Shown here piece by piece: positions 22,533-33,141 of a stretch of DNA of 64,000 nt. Position numbers and translations under genes: made by a program. The notes beneath the pieces are model-generated. The model was not told where the DNA came from and ran no database searches. It was given only the letters and a program-made list of their open reading frames with translations. The stretch comes from Gnomoniopsis sp. IMI 355080 (lineage: Eukaryota > Ascomycota > Sordariomycetes > Diaporthales > Gnomoniaceae): contig JAPEVC010000015.1 in assembly GCA_027946555.1 (NCBI GenBank), positions 186,001 through 250,000 on the forward strand, in the 5' to 3' direction. How positions within the stretch are numbered: position 1 is the first letter of the stretch; each line of letters begins with the position of its first letter.

Positions 22533-24542
22533 TCATACCGCCATCTCCACTTGCATCTCCATGCCGTCCACCGGTTTCGAGGTAACCTGTCTTGTCTATA
22601 ATTGCACGCATGTTGTGAGCAGAATTTATCTTAAGTACCAAAGGAGATCAGTGCTTACCGAATATATCTTTGTATCAACCTTGTACTGACCATGACCATC
22701 GAGACCGGGCTTGCCAGTTGTCCTGTCTATCGCCGCTGCTCCGAGACCAACTTTCACAAAGTCATAATGTCGTGCCACCATGGCTATTACGACACGTGCC
22801 TCGATCAAAGCCAGTTCCTGGCCAATGCAATTCCTGGGCCCTCGCTCGAAGGCCCTCCAAGCACCGGGTGGAATCTTGTCGGCTGTGTCTTGCTGTAGCC
22901 AACGCTCAGGTACGAACGCATTTGCAGTGTCTCCAAAGACGGCAGGATCCCGTTGAATGATAGACTCGACATTATACAGCATCAATCCATCTAGATTGAG
23001 ATCTTTGGTGTCGCTGCCGGTTTGGACTACGGCCCTGAGTCCGTCTCCAGGCTTGGTCAGTCGAGCCGTTGCTCCAGGTGGCCATAGTCGACTACGCAAT
23101 GTGAAGTCAGATATCATCGTTGAAGTTAGATTCGCATGGCTGCCGCCATGCATAACAAATCACTCACAGCGTTTCCTTGATGACCGCCGATGTGTATGAC
23201 ATTCGATAAATCAGCTCCTCACCACCTGGTGCAAGAAGACGAGAGACGATCGCCTCTTGGGTTGTTTCGGTACCGAATAAATTGTCCAGCTCTGTTCGCA
23301 CAGCCTGAAGGGCATGAGGGGTCCTGTAAAGCTCGTACAGGGTCCAGGCAATAGTTGTTCCAGTGCTATCATGACCTGCAAAGAGGAAACTGCTTAGCTG
23401 GTCGCAGGTCACATCCAATACCGTCGGAGATAAACGGTCCATATCTTTAAGGCTCATAGCAAGAATGCTGCGAGCCGGGATGCTGGTATTACTTCGCTCC
23501 GCGTACTTATTCTGCACGATGTCTGTCAGCATGCCACGAATTTGCTTCGCAAGGCGCCTGCGTTTCCACTCGAGGCGTGGTTTGCACCATCGAGGGAGGT
23601 CAATTTGCTCACCGGTGAAAGTCTCGATGAGCTCACGGAATGTGCGCATAAACTCCGTTGGACGAGGACTTTGAGCACCCTGACACGCAGATTCTGTTAA
23701 CTTTCGAGGTCACAGGCAAGGCTTCAGCCCAGGCTTACTATGTCCATGTCAAGTGCGACTTTGCCGATTACGTCGAATGTCAGGTTTGTAGCAGCATCTT
23801 GGAGGGAGAAACTTTCACCGGAGCGCGCAATATCTTCGAGCTGATCCACAAAGATTGTGACTGCTCCAACAATAGACGATAGTAGTGTCATCAGATGCTG
23901 AGGCGCGAATCCGGGGTTGAATCGTTTTCGCAAAGACTTCCAATTCTCGCCCTGCGGTAGTAATAATAAAAGAGTGAGTGAATTGTTCAGGCCAAGCCAA
24001 AGCGTCGCGATGAAAGACCGTGGTGGAAACTGAAGACATGATCGCTTACGGAGGAGGACATGATGGAGGTTGGCCCACTCAGTGAAACCATGTGGTCCCA
24101 AATTTGAGGCTCCTTTGGCGGACTATACGGGAATCGAGTGGAGCTCCTGACAACCTGCTCCGCGACCTGATAATCTGCTATAACTAACATGGGTGAAGCG
24201 ATTGGTCGGAGATCAACAAACATGACTGATGGTCGACCCAAAGTCTCGTGCATGGCAGCAAAGGCGACATCTGAGGTCTAATCAGTACCCACGGTCAGGT
24301 CGAGCGGTTTTGGGCATGCTTCATGGAACAAAAGGTCCAGCAAAGGGGGAAAAGGTACCTGGGTGAGCTTTGGGCGGAGAGCGACGAACAAAGTCGTCGA
24401 TGACTTGCAGATGGCCCAGAACTGCCGAGGGAGGCGATTGAGGAAAATGTTTATATTGCTGCAGGCGTTTGTAGCGAATCTTCCCCCATAGGTACGGCAC
24501 GAGCAGTGCAGCAGCTGCAATGAGTATTTGAACGATCATCAT
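22533..24542 (-). CDS. Cytochrome P450 monooxygenase (538 aa)
   Basis: Six minus-strand exons: 24542-24359, 24270-24050, 23951-23739, 23679-23168, 23091-22659, 22586-22533; all introns are GT-AG and phases agree. An N-terminal membrane anchor (IVQILIAAAALLVPYLWG) marks an ER protein. The I-helix carries AGHDST (307-312). The ExxR motif is Glu375-Thr-Leu-Arg378, followed by LWPPG. The PERW region ends in VPERW (about 437-440), and the heme loop FERGPRNCIG has the axial Cys at 465. The last exon of 17 codons gives TSKPVDGMEM, a usual P450 end. Overall it resembles the CYP4/CYP52-like fungal clan, including P450s of polyketide pathways; the substrate is unknown. It could act with the nearby acetyltransferase, by position only. 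Confidence 0.93.
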
Positions 24543-25900
24543 GAATAACCTTGGAAAGTTAAGATGTCGAAGAGTGGGATAGTCGCCTGCTAAGACATTG
24601 TCAACTTCGGAACAGCAGCTTGAGGTTGTCAATTTTGGCTTGAAGATGCACAGAGGTGAAAACGGCCACTTTGATAAACATTGCAATCTCACTTGACTGT
24701 TGGCTTGGCACTTTGGAAATCAGGCTCTGTGGCGCCTGGGTGCGCGCAGGCCCAGAGTATATCCGCTGCCGTTAGCGTCTGATTCGTCTCTAGGCGAACA
24801 GAAGCGCAGCTCCCATCACTGTTATGCCAGCACGTATGAATGCTATTTATCTCTTGTCTAAGTCTTGCGGGGCTGACCAGTGGATACATTGCAGCGCTGT
24901 GCCGCAGCGCTGTGCCGCCGCAGCTTACAACCTTGGAACCTCACAAGTTAGCTTGCAACACTTGATACATTGTCGTTGTATTATTGCTTATTGGACTTTG
25001 GGAATCCGAACAGAGTCCTGGCGGCCCCCTACGCGAATTTGCAGAACTATATAGCACACCGGCGCTTTTCGAGTGGAACCTCGAGTGGATGCTTTCAGGT
25101 AGGTATGCATATCACATGCCCTCTAGCCGCCAGAAGAGAGCTTGCTAAGCGCGATAGTCCTGCGGCGACGCGTAGCTAATGCCGGTATATATCGAGGCTG
25201 CACCTGACACTGTTACGGTAGTGACTACCAGATGGACACAATGAATGGTCTGCGTTCAAGCATCAAACACTGACAAACTCTGCGTTGAACTAAATATATG
25301 TAAGAAGTGTTGATGTGTCCAGTCTACAGAGACCGTTTGGCATGAGAGATCCGCACGCCATGCTATTTGTGTGCGTAGTGTCAAGCTTTTTCAGCATCGA
25401 AGTGTAGATCATACCTAGGTAGCCGCCCAATGCAATGACTTTGTTCACTGTGTAGGAATACTACGGTGACATTAGAGTGGAATATTGTCCATATACTGAT
25501 AGGCATGATGATTCAGTCCTCTAACTGTGCGTGGTATCATACTGGGTACGCAGTATACACGACTCAACATTAAGTGGCTGGGTAGGTGGACATCTGTGGA
25601 GTGAGCTGCAAGTGTTGGTGCTCCACTCACCAACGTGCAGGAGCCACTCCACTGTGATTGCAACATGGACAATGTTAAATACATTTTCAGCTCATGCATA
25701 GCTCTGAGTTCTGAATTCGTGCTGGTATCGTGATAGTCGACGTTCTGGATCCCGCTTAGGGCTAACGATATCCTTCTCAAACTCATGAAGATGTATAACT
25801 GGTTTAATAGTTTCACCGTCTACCCGTGAACTGCGAAGACAGAAATCAATCTGTGTCTCCCTGATTTTCCCTATTGTTATTACCTTAAAATTATTTCAAA
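24543..25900. other. Gene-free region with long hairpin
   Basis: This is the spacer between divergent genes (P450 and the PTH11-like receptor). It contains a TACCTAGGTA word at 25412-25421 and the inverted repeat at 25596-25652. The largest frame (114 codons, minus strand) lacks any supporting feature. Confidence 0.5.
25596..25652. repeat. Imperfect inverted repeat, 25-nt arms, 7-nt loop
   Basis: The left arm (25596-25620) starts GTGGAGTG and ends GTTGGTG. The right arm (25628-25652) has the complement at both ends (CACCAAC ... CACTCCAC), with a mismatched middle and loop CTCCACT. Confidence 0.6.
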
Positions 25901-27669
25901 ATGGACTTTTCACAGATTCCAGCTGCACAGCCTCCGAAGGGTCAGACGTCAAATTTCGTTAACCCTCCATCTTTGGGAACCGCCTATCGTGCCACCATAT
26001 ACTCATGCATCCCATTGGTAACCATTTTCATCGTCGTTCGCCTTTACACTCGGGCGAAATTACTCAAGAAGCTGGGAGCAGACGACTGTATGTGCCACTT
26101 AACGTTTACAAGCTTTTGGCAATAATTAGCTGATATGAGCGTGTCTAGACCTAGGAATATTGGGCTTCGTGGGTTTCCATGCCCACGTCATGCACAGCTG
26201 TGAATACTGATGACGAGTTCAGGTTGCCTTGTCAGCATATTCAGCGACGATATTGTACAGTGTGTCTCTTCATCTCACATTTCGTATAGCTACTTTTCCT
26301 TTCAACTGATCTCGGTATGCCAATCTGTAGCGACGGACCGCCCTTTGGGAAGGCATTTATGGGATGTTCCACTATCCATGATAACAAATGAATACCTAAG
26401 AGTATGAAAATGTGCTTTGGTAGTCTTCAGGCACCGTGCCCAGGTGGCTCGGACACGGCCCATTGCCCTCAGTCATTTCAGAACGTATACTGACTATGGA
26501 TTAAAGTACACGACTGTCGGCTTGGTTATGTTTTACATTTGCTGTATGGCGTTCAAGCTGACACTTCTGACGCTTTATTTACGACTCTTCAAGCCCAATC
26601 GCTGGGCGTTTCGGCTCATTTGGGCTGGCATAGCAACGGTTGGCATCATTTACACCGTATTTTGCATCATTGTCCTGGTTTTGTGTGTCCCCAAAAACAA
26701 CGAAACGTGGCAAGACACAACAGAATATGGACAATGCACATTGGGTCAGCAGGATACGAGCAAAGCCTCAGGAATCTTCGGTTTGGTATCAGATATTTAC
26801 ATCTTAGCTATCCCTTTATGGTCTGTGTCAAAACTAAAACTTGATCGTAAGCGTAAGCTTGGAGTATCGGCTGTATTTCTGACTGGTTTATTGTAAGTCG
26901 ACTTCCCAACTATCACTTCCCTGTATTTCGCTGAACCCTAATCTAGTGGAACCGGATGCTCAGTCGCCGGCCTCGTCGTGCGCTACACAGTGAGTATCCA
27001 AGACGGTACTTGGAGCCTTGTCTATATCTTTGGGTCAGTACATCAATTTGCACCCCTCACACCTGGGTAGAAGGACATTTCGCTGTTCTGATCCCATCCC
27101 CAACAATTCACTCAGCATCGAAAAAGGAATTTGACATAGCACTAACTCTTTGTCATCCTTGAAGCGTTCTTGAACTTAGCATGGGCATTTTGTGCGCGTG
27201 TATGCCTGTGGTGACGCTGCCACTCAAGAATGCTGCATCCAGTATACGGGTGTCTTGGAGGGCATTAAAGGACTACTCCAAAACACGCCTTCTTGCTCGC
27301 TCATCGAACAACAGCACCAAGGAAGTGGATCTCGAAGAAGTGGATCCTTACCTTGATACATCTTCCTGGGCGACAAATCCTGACAAATTGCCGTCGATGC
27401 CCAATTCAAATGGCAAGACAACGGGCCTGAGGACCTTCATCCGCCAAGCATACAACTCCCTCGCTACCAGCACTACAAGACACAGTGTTCCAATGGCTAA
27501 GACCGGCAGGGTAGCATCTACAAGACTGGGCTTTATTGATGAGGATGCGCAAGATTATCACAACCAGCTGAAGAATCTCTACACGTTGAATGAAAGACCG
27601 TTAAGAACGGGGACCGTATCAGGACCAAGTCATGGGGAACGGCTGCCATCGCCAAGACCTTACCTCTAA
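25901..27669 (+). CDS. PTH11-like / fungal rhodopsin-domain membrane protein (430 aa)
   Basis: Seven exons: 25901-26087, 26149-26168, 26223-26259, 26331-26401, 26507-26892, 26947-27033, 27165-27669. Frames join throughout; small exons 2-4 are the least certain, and intron 6 uses the weaker donor GTCAGT. The product has about seven hydrophobic helices. The first is YRATIYSCIPLVTIFIVVRLYTR followed by KLGADDY, then GRHLWDVPLS, KLTLLTLYLRLF, a long TM pair, a Cys-bearing loop (YGQCTLGQQD), SDIYILAIPL, and MGILCACMPVV before a Ser/Thr-rich cytosolic tail of about 150 residues. These are the markers of the fungal integral membrane family related to the PTH11 receptor. Members are thought to sense surface or chemical cues at the plasma membrane; most are uncharacterised. 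Confidence 0.85.
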
Positions 27670-28243
27670 TAGCCGCCGAAGAAAGGTATATTCTGAAACA
27701 ATACGAAAGCCTTGGTTCATCATTATCCGTGAAAATCTGCTCAGTGGAAGGACGGATACTTCACGATGGAAGAGAATACAGGCAGGACTTCGAAATTTTG
27801 TTATATACATGAATAGAGAAAGTGTAAAGTAAACAACAGCATGACGAAGGAGCAGTAGAGTGTTTCGGGGTCTCGCAGCATAAGCACAGCCTTCATTATA
27901 TCAAACAACTTGACGTCATGAGACAACTTGCTGCTACTAAGTGTGGATTCTCAAACCTTCAATTTACCGATGACATCGTTTCTGTGAGAGAAACCGACAT
28001 TGCAAGTCTCCGGGACGGACTCAATCATGGGATGTCGAGATCGTAGCTCCGAAGGTCACGGCTGCCACTCCTATGTAATTGATACAAACGTCCAGTGCGA
28101 CTTGTGAGAAAAGGCCACTGATTTTCCATAGCAGATACCGAAGATGATTCAGTTGTATCGTAATTCGTGCATTGGCTCCTGCTATGCGGAACATTCGTAT
28201 CTAAATCTATCCTAAAATCTCGTCTGGCCCATATGCCAGGCAA
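27670..28243. other. Intergenic, convergent 3' ends
   Basis: No ORF or RNA gene is supported between the two converging genes. Confidence 0.5.
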
Positions 28244-29548
28244 TCAAAGCAACAAGCGACCAAGTCCAGCCTGAGCGCGCGTTTCGGCGTCAATTTCCTC
28301 CGCCTCTCGCCTGATGATTTGATCGCCAGGTGCCTGAAGACGCGCCGTGTCGATGAATCTCTTTGCAGCGTGAATATCACCCATAGCACGATACGCAGAA
28401 GCCATCCGAAAGTTGGCCTTCGCCATTTGGGCCAGCGTTGGCCGCCAATCAGTCGAGAAAAGCTCCCCGGAGCCCTCACCTAGTGAGACATACCTGACCG
28501 CTCGGAGAGCTCTTTTGCGCGGGTTGGGGTCGGATGTCTCTCGTATATACGTGAGTATGTTCTGCGCGGCATTGAGGCAAACTTGATAGTAAAGCTCAGC
28601 CACGGCATGGACAAAGCTAGTGCCGCCTTGCGTGGTCATCTTGACCCACGAGTTCCTTCGTCTTATGTATAGCGCTTTCGTGAAAGCTATCCAATATGCC
28701 GCCGCAGCCTTGTGGAATTCTCTCCGCCTGAAGAACGTATTCCCCAGGTCCTTGGCCATTTGAATACCGGCCAGAGCTTCATTGTAGCTAGCGAGCTGCT
28801 CTTCAGCTAAGTCCTGCTTTACAGCCTCAGCTACATTTGAAGCCACATGACCATGTAATTTCACGGATGAGAACCCGCGAAAGTGGTCGCGGTAGGGCTG
28901 TAGCAACCGCTCCTGATTCACCTCGCTCATAAAGCCGGGGCTGAGCGTGCTATCGAACGGATCGTGTATTTCGACAAGGCTTTGACAACAAATGTCAAAC
29001 ATCTCGCTCTCCGCGACGCCCAAAAAGGCGAATGTCTCACAGAACACATCTAGATCGCGCCGGAGAATCACAACGTCCACGTCATCCCTCTGGGCACCGT
29101 CCACGGCAGGGGCTTCGCCTGGACTCCCGTCTGAGATCCAGTCAATGATGTGCGTCATGACAAACCCCTTAAAGTTGTCTCGGAAGAGCGCTGTAGTGGC
29201 GAGGATGGGGATTTGTCTCCAGCGCAAGATGCAGCGGACAAATGCGGCCATGTTATCCATTCCTCCGTTCACGCATCGTCCTCGGATGCGGATGAACTGG
29301 TTACCTCGGAGCATGGCATCCTTGGCCTCGGAATGAATCTGTCGATTGACACGGAGAAGTTGTGTCTCAGAAGGGTAGCGTATGCAAGAGAACTCTTCGG
29401 GGACGCCCACAAGGTCTTGCTGCTCCAGGGGCCAGAAGACAGCGGGCGGGGGAGTGCAGAGGACGACATTGTAGATTCCATTTCGAACTTCAAGAGGTAG
29501 ATCGAGGAAGCGAAAGGGCTGCTGAGGAGCCCCGTGGCTGTACCCCAT
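28244..29548 (-). CDS. F-box-like/TPR-like protein, single exon (434 aa)
   Basis: One uninterrupted frame from ATG at 29548. The N-terminus FRFLDLPLEVRNGIYNVVL and, about 50 residues later, LLRVNRQIHSEAKDAML form the pattern of fungal F-box-like/2EXR-type proteins (LPxEvRnxIY ... llrvcrqiy.Ea). The central part (about residues 80-220) is unassigned. The C-terminal half (about 250-425) is helical. AKDLGNTFFRRREFHKAAAAYWIAF and, near the end, FRMASAYRAMGDIHAAKRFID look like tetratricopeptide units with an Arg-rich stretch between. This suggests an adaptor protein, but no substrate or partner can be read. The neighbour upstream is transcribed in the same direction. Confidence 0.82.
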   Translation of the reverse strand: MGYSHGAPQQPFRFLDLPLEVRNGIYNVVLCTPPPAVFWPLEQQDLVGVPEEFSCIRYPSETQLLRVNRQIHSEAKDAMLRGNQFIRIRGRCVNGGMDNMAAFVRCILRWRQIPILATTALFRDNFKGFVMTHIIDWISDGSPGEAPAVDGAQRDDVDVVILRRDLDVFCETFAFLGVAESEMFDICCQSLVEIHDPFDSTLSPGFMSEVNQERLLQPYRDHFRGFSSVKLHGHVASNVAEAVKQDLAEEQLASYNEALAGIQMAKDLGNTFFRRREFHKAAAAYWIAFTKALYIRRRNSWVKMTTQGGTSFVHAVAELYYQVCLNAAQNILTYIRETSDPNPRKRALRAVRYVSLGEGSGELFSTDWRPTLAQMAKANFRMASAYRAMGDIHAAKRFIDTARLQAPGDQIIRREAEEIDAETRAQAGLGRLLL

Positions 29549-29895
29549 CGTGAGTTAGTTGTGAAGTAAAGACGTGTTAGGTCCCAACCGTCAGTGCTTC
29601 CCGGCAGCTTCGGTTTAGGATCAAGAATTCTAAGCTGACGTTGATAAATCGACGTTTGTATTACGTAAGCAACCCTTGCTTCGCCCGACGTCCACTCGTT
29701 TCCAGATTGACATCTGACATTTACTGCCTGACTTCACAAAAGAAAGGAACATTAGATACTTTTTGATGCACAGTTTTACGCGCAAAATTTTTTATTAGTC
29801 ATCTTGCTAAACACAGACTAACAAACATTGGGTGGGACTGCAACATCATATTGCGACATAGTGCTCGTCCTCCTCCATGCGCCTGGTGGAACGCT
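29549..29895. other. Intergenic spacer
   Basis: This 347-bp gap contains the promoter of the F-box/TPR-like gene and the 3' end of the 974-residue gene. No other feature seen. Confidence 0.5.
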
Positions 29896-32820
29896 TCAAC
29901 CTGTCCGCAGTCTGAACATTTCCGCACACCAACCATACGTTCTCGCCAGCCTCCGCCCGTACCGCCTAGCCACAACGAAAGCAAGTTTCGCCTTAGGATG
30001 CGGCTCGTGGAACTGGATGCCTCTGTAGCCGCGCTCGGTCAAGACCGAACCTGGCGTGAACTGCCACGACGACCCGCCCAGCTTCTCCACGCCGAAGCCC
30101 ACATAGTGCATCATGTAGGTGAAGTCGACCCATGGAATCTCTCCAGGCGAATCTCCCGGTGATGATTTGTAGAAGAGCATCTCAACTACCTTCAACGTGC
30201 GCTGGTCCACATCCATGATGGGCAGGCTGATGGTTGACTGCGCATCTTGTCTCGACTCGGTGGTTGCCGGCCCGGTAGTTGCCGGCCCGGTAGTTGCCGG
30301 CCCGGTAGTTGCTGCCCTCGCCACACCGCGGCTCTTGACTTTGATGCGTGGCTCTAAAGTCTTTACCTTGGTAGGAATTTGAGCGCCACCGGGTACGCTA
30401 TCGAATGGACAGACCCTAATGGCATCATGGATCTCCTGCATGGCCTCTACCTTTGCCTCCGGGGGCCCAATCCATATTTGAGTCCGTTCCATGGTACTGC
30501 CCAGAAGTACCTCAGACAAGCGCTCCGTCATCAGCTTGCTGTCCTTGAGCTCCAGGAGAGCAGCGACCCAAAAGGCATCCAGCGCGCTCTCGGCCTTCCG
30601 CATGGCATCCACATTACCCTTGCTTGGCGCCTTGTTCACTGGATATGGCATCTTTGCGAGCGCTACGCCCATGGCACATGTGCTTTCCGATGGTTTCCAC
30701 GCAAAAAGTGGCTCCTGGTTAGAGACTGTTGCTTTGAACTGCGCCTCGAGCTTTTGGGCGACCCCTACTTCCGCCATGCACGCCGTGAATGTGGCGGCCC
30801 AGGGCTGAAACATCTCAAGTTGCCGAATACATTCACTCAAAATAGTATAATCGGACAGATCAACCGCCTGCATCTTCGAGATAATCTTGCCCCCGGTACT
30901 TCTACGAGTGATACGTTCGATGTCCTCGACGCAGTTGTGAAGACCGAGGCTGCTGCGAGAATTTGAGCATTGTATCTTGCCCAGCACCCATAAAAGCTCA
31001 TCGATTTCAGGCGATGATGCCACGCCTGAGCACACAAGAGCCACGTCTTCGTCGAGGAACTGGCCCTCACACTGGTCTGAGTCGAAACGAAGTTTTCTCC
31101 GGTAAAGGTGGCGCAAAGGCGGTGAGCACTGTGCTCGAACAACGACATGTTTGAGACGCTCTTCCAAAAGGCTACCCAGATGAAACATGAGATCGTAAAT
31201 AGCCATGGCAAGCTCCGAAGGGAGTTCGTTTTCAGGGCGAATCGGGATCTTGGCGTTGTCGAATAGCCGCTCCTTGAGATCCGCGAGATGGGATACTCTG
31301 TCACAGAGAAAACCCCAGCGTTCGACAGCGGAAATGTGGTGGCGCCAAACCCTGCCCACAAGATAAGCCATGAATTTGTATTTGAATTCAGGTCTCACGA
31401 CCGATTGGTGCTGTCTGCCGGCACTATCAAGAAGCTGCTCCGGGCGCGACTGGTACATGTCCGCAAGCGTCGTAGCGAAGAAATGTGGATCCTCGCGAAG
31501 CGCCCACAGAGCATCTGTAGCCTCTGCCATTTTGGATTCGATGAGGGTCTGGAGGCGTCGAATGTCCAGTTTTGCCGGTACGTGATACGCGCTCTCATAG
31601 CGAGTGATCATGAGAGAGGTGCCGATATCCTGCTCGTGACCATTAGCCGTAGGTAGCGGCGGTTCTGGTGCTACAGGCTGGGAAAGAAGACGGTCATGAT
31701 CGGCAATCGGCTGATCATGAAGGATGGTCTTGCAAATGTTGACGAGGAATCTGTACAGTCGCTCCTGGATCTCAAGAATCCATAAACCTTCGCCCGGGCT
31801 TACATCGCGACCAATTTGCAGGCGGCGATAGGCTCCCGGGTCTTCTTCCCATGATACGAGTTGGCCGTAGAGTTCTGGGGTCTCGAGTCCCGTAAATGCC
31901 ATGCTGTACATATCCAAGAACCTTGGGTGGCTCAATCGATCAACTCTGAGACCGAAGTAGACTGGCTCTAGATCTGAAAATGCGAAAGTCGACGGAGTGT
32001 GTCTCCCGCGCGCGTTGAGCAATAGTAAGAGCGGTTCGAACTTGGTAAGGTCCTCGAGGTTCAGGCGAGGCCAAAAGAAGAGATGACGTTTCTTCTCTTC
32101 GATCGGCTGGCCGCAAAAACAGCCTATTTTGAAATCGCACATATTGCGTAGATAATACCAGTCTGGACGATGCATTTCGGCCATAGGCTCAGGAGCTGGG
32201 TCTGAAGTGGCGGTCCATGCGGATTGCAACACCTGCTTTCGCTTGGTGGTGGATTTCTTGGCCCATCTCTTCTGGATGATAGTCTCGTGGCGCTCGATGA
32301 TGGCCTTCAGCTGCTCGAAATCCTTCCAAACTCTTCGGCTCATTAGATCGGCCTCAGAGTGAGCCTCATCAAAGCTAATACGATCTGGAGTCTTGGTGGG
32401 GTTGGTCTGGAGGAAGACTCCATGGGTGTATGCATTCGTTCTAGTGTCTCGACAACAAACACAGTGTCTGGCTCTGTCGGTGGACCAATGCCCATCCAAC
32501 TGTTCGCGTAGAGCGACCAAGTTGAAGTTTCGGAGAAGCTGCTTGTCAACCACACCCACCATACGATTGGCGAGGATTTGAAGGACCATCTGATTGTAGG
32601 ATGGATGGTCTGGACTTGCGGTTTCTGGAGTCAATTCCTCCAAACTTGCCTGGGGAGTGGTGGTCTCTGCTTCCAACACATCGGTACTCATCTCGGAAGC
32701 TGCAGCTTTTCGAAGATTCTCGTCCGACATGATATCTGAAGCTGCGTCAATGAGGTTTGCGAGCCTCTCGAGGCTCTGCTCGTTGGACGAATCGTTCATG
32801 TTTGCGATCTGCGAGTCCAT
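29896..32820 (-). CDS. Large uncharacterised fungal protein (974 aa)
   Basis: A single open frame from ATG at 32820 with no intron. The N-terminal 65 residues are acidic and Ser/Thr-rich; a helical region NQMVLQILANRMVGVVDKQLL follows. Cys pairs occur at RHCVCCRD and at CDFKIGCFCGQP, which could bind a metal but do not fit a standard zinc finger. The long middle part is Leu/Glu-rich with basic stretches. Near residue 840 the segment ATTGPATTGPATTG comes from a 15-bp minisatellite. The last 90 residues (MLFYKSSPGDSPGEIPWVDFTYMMHYVGF ... YGWCAEMF) look well ordered and may be the conserved core. From memory this resembles long uncharacterised proteins of mould genomes, some labelled 'ipa protein'; no biochemical role is known to me. 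Confidence 0.8.
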   Translation of the reverse strand: MDSQIANMNDSSNEQSLERLANLIDAASDIMSDENLRKAAASEMSTDVLEAETTTPQASLEELTPETASPDHPSYNQMVLQILANRMVGVVDKQLLRNFNLVALREQLDGHWSTDRARHCVCCRDTRTNAYTHGVFLQTNPTKTPDRISFDEAHSEADLMSRRVWKDFEQLKAIIERHETIIQKRWAKKSTTKRKQVLQSAWTATSDPAPEPMAEMHRPDWYYLRNMCDFKIGCFCGQPIEEKKRHLFFWPRLNLEDLTKFEPLLLLLNARGRHTPSTFAFSDLEPVYFGLRVDRLSHPRFLDMYSMAFTGLETPELYGQLVSWEEDPGAYRRLQIGRDVSPGEGLWILEIQERLYRFLVNICKTILHDQPIADHDRLLSQPVAPEPPLPTANGHEQDIGTSLMITRYESAYHVPAKLDIRRLQTLIESKMAEATDALWALREDPHFFATTLADMYQSRPEQLLDSAGRQHQSVVRPEFKYKFMAYLVGRVWRHHISAVERWGFLCDRVSHLADLKERLFDNAKIPIRPENELPSELAMAIYDLMFHLGSLLEERLKHVVVRAQCSPPLRHLYRRKLRFDSDQCEGQFLDEDVALVCSGVASSPEIDELLWVLGKIQCSNSRSSLGLHNCVEDIERITRRSTGGKIISKMQAVDLSDYTILSECIRQLEMFQPWAATFTACMAEVGVAQKLEAQFKATVSNQEPLFAWKPSESTCAMGVALAKMPYPVNKAPSKGNVDAMRKAESALDAFWVAALLELKDSKLMTERLSEVLLGSTMERTQIWIGPPEAKVEAMQEIHDAIRVCPFDSVPGGAQIPTKVKTLEPRIKVKSRGVARAATTGPATTGPATTGPATTESRQDAQSTISLPIMDVDQRTLKVVEMLFYKSSPGDSPGEIPWVDFTYMMHYVGFGVEKLGGSSWQFTPGSVLTERGYRGIQFHEPHPKAKLAFVVARRYGRRLARTYGWCAEMFRLRTG
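30260..30320. repeat. 15-bp coding minisatellite, three copies plus a partial
   Basis: Unit GTAGTTGCCGGCCCG occurs at 30260-30274 (one mismatch), 30275-30289 and 30290-30304, then a degenerate partial copy. In the minus-strand gene it encodes tandem ATTGP. Confidence 0.85.
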
Positions 32821-33141
32821 CTTCTTCGGTCAAAGCTTTGAACAAGCTGGGTTGATGAGCGAAGCGCAAGCGGGGCAAGTTTAGGAAGAAAGTAGAAACG
32901 CAGGACCCAGGTCAAACAAACAGAGCATTGGCAATTGTCGTCTGTTTTGTTGTTGTTGTTGCCAGGGAATTGTGATCTGTGCGTAGGGGTGCCGATGAAG
33001 TTTTTGCGTTGACTTTGAAGGTAGACAAATCAAACACTGCGGACTCCTGTTTTTTGTTTTGTTTCTTGTAACTAGAGTGACTTTGTTGACTTTCTTCGTG
33101 GCCCCTCTCTCGTCCCCTTTCATAGCAAATCATTCTTCAGC
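32821..33141. other. Intergenic spacer
   Basis: 321 bp. It contains poly-pyrimidine and GTTGTTGTTGTT stretches and should carry the promoter of the 974-residue gene. Confidence 0.45.
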
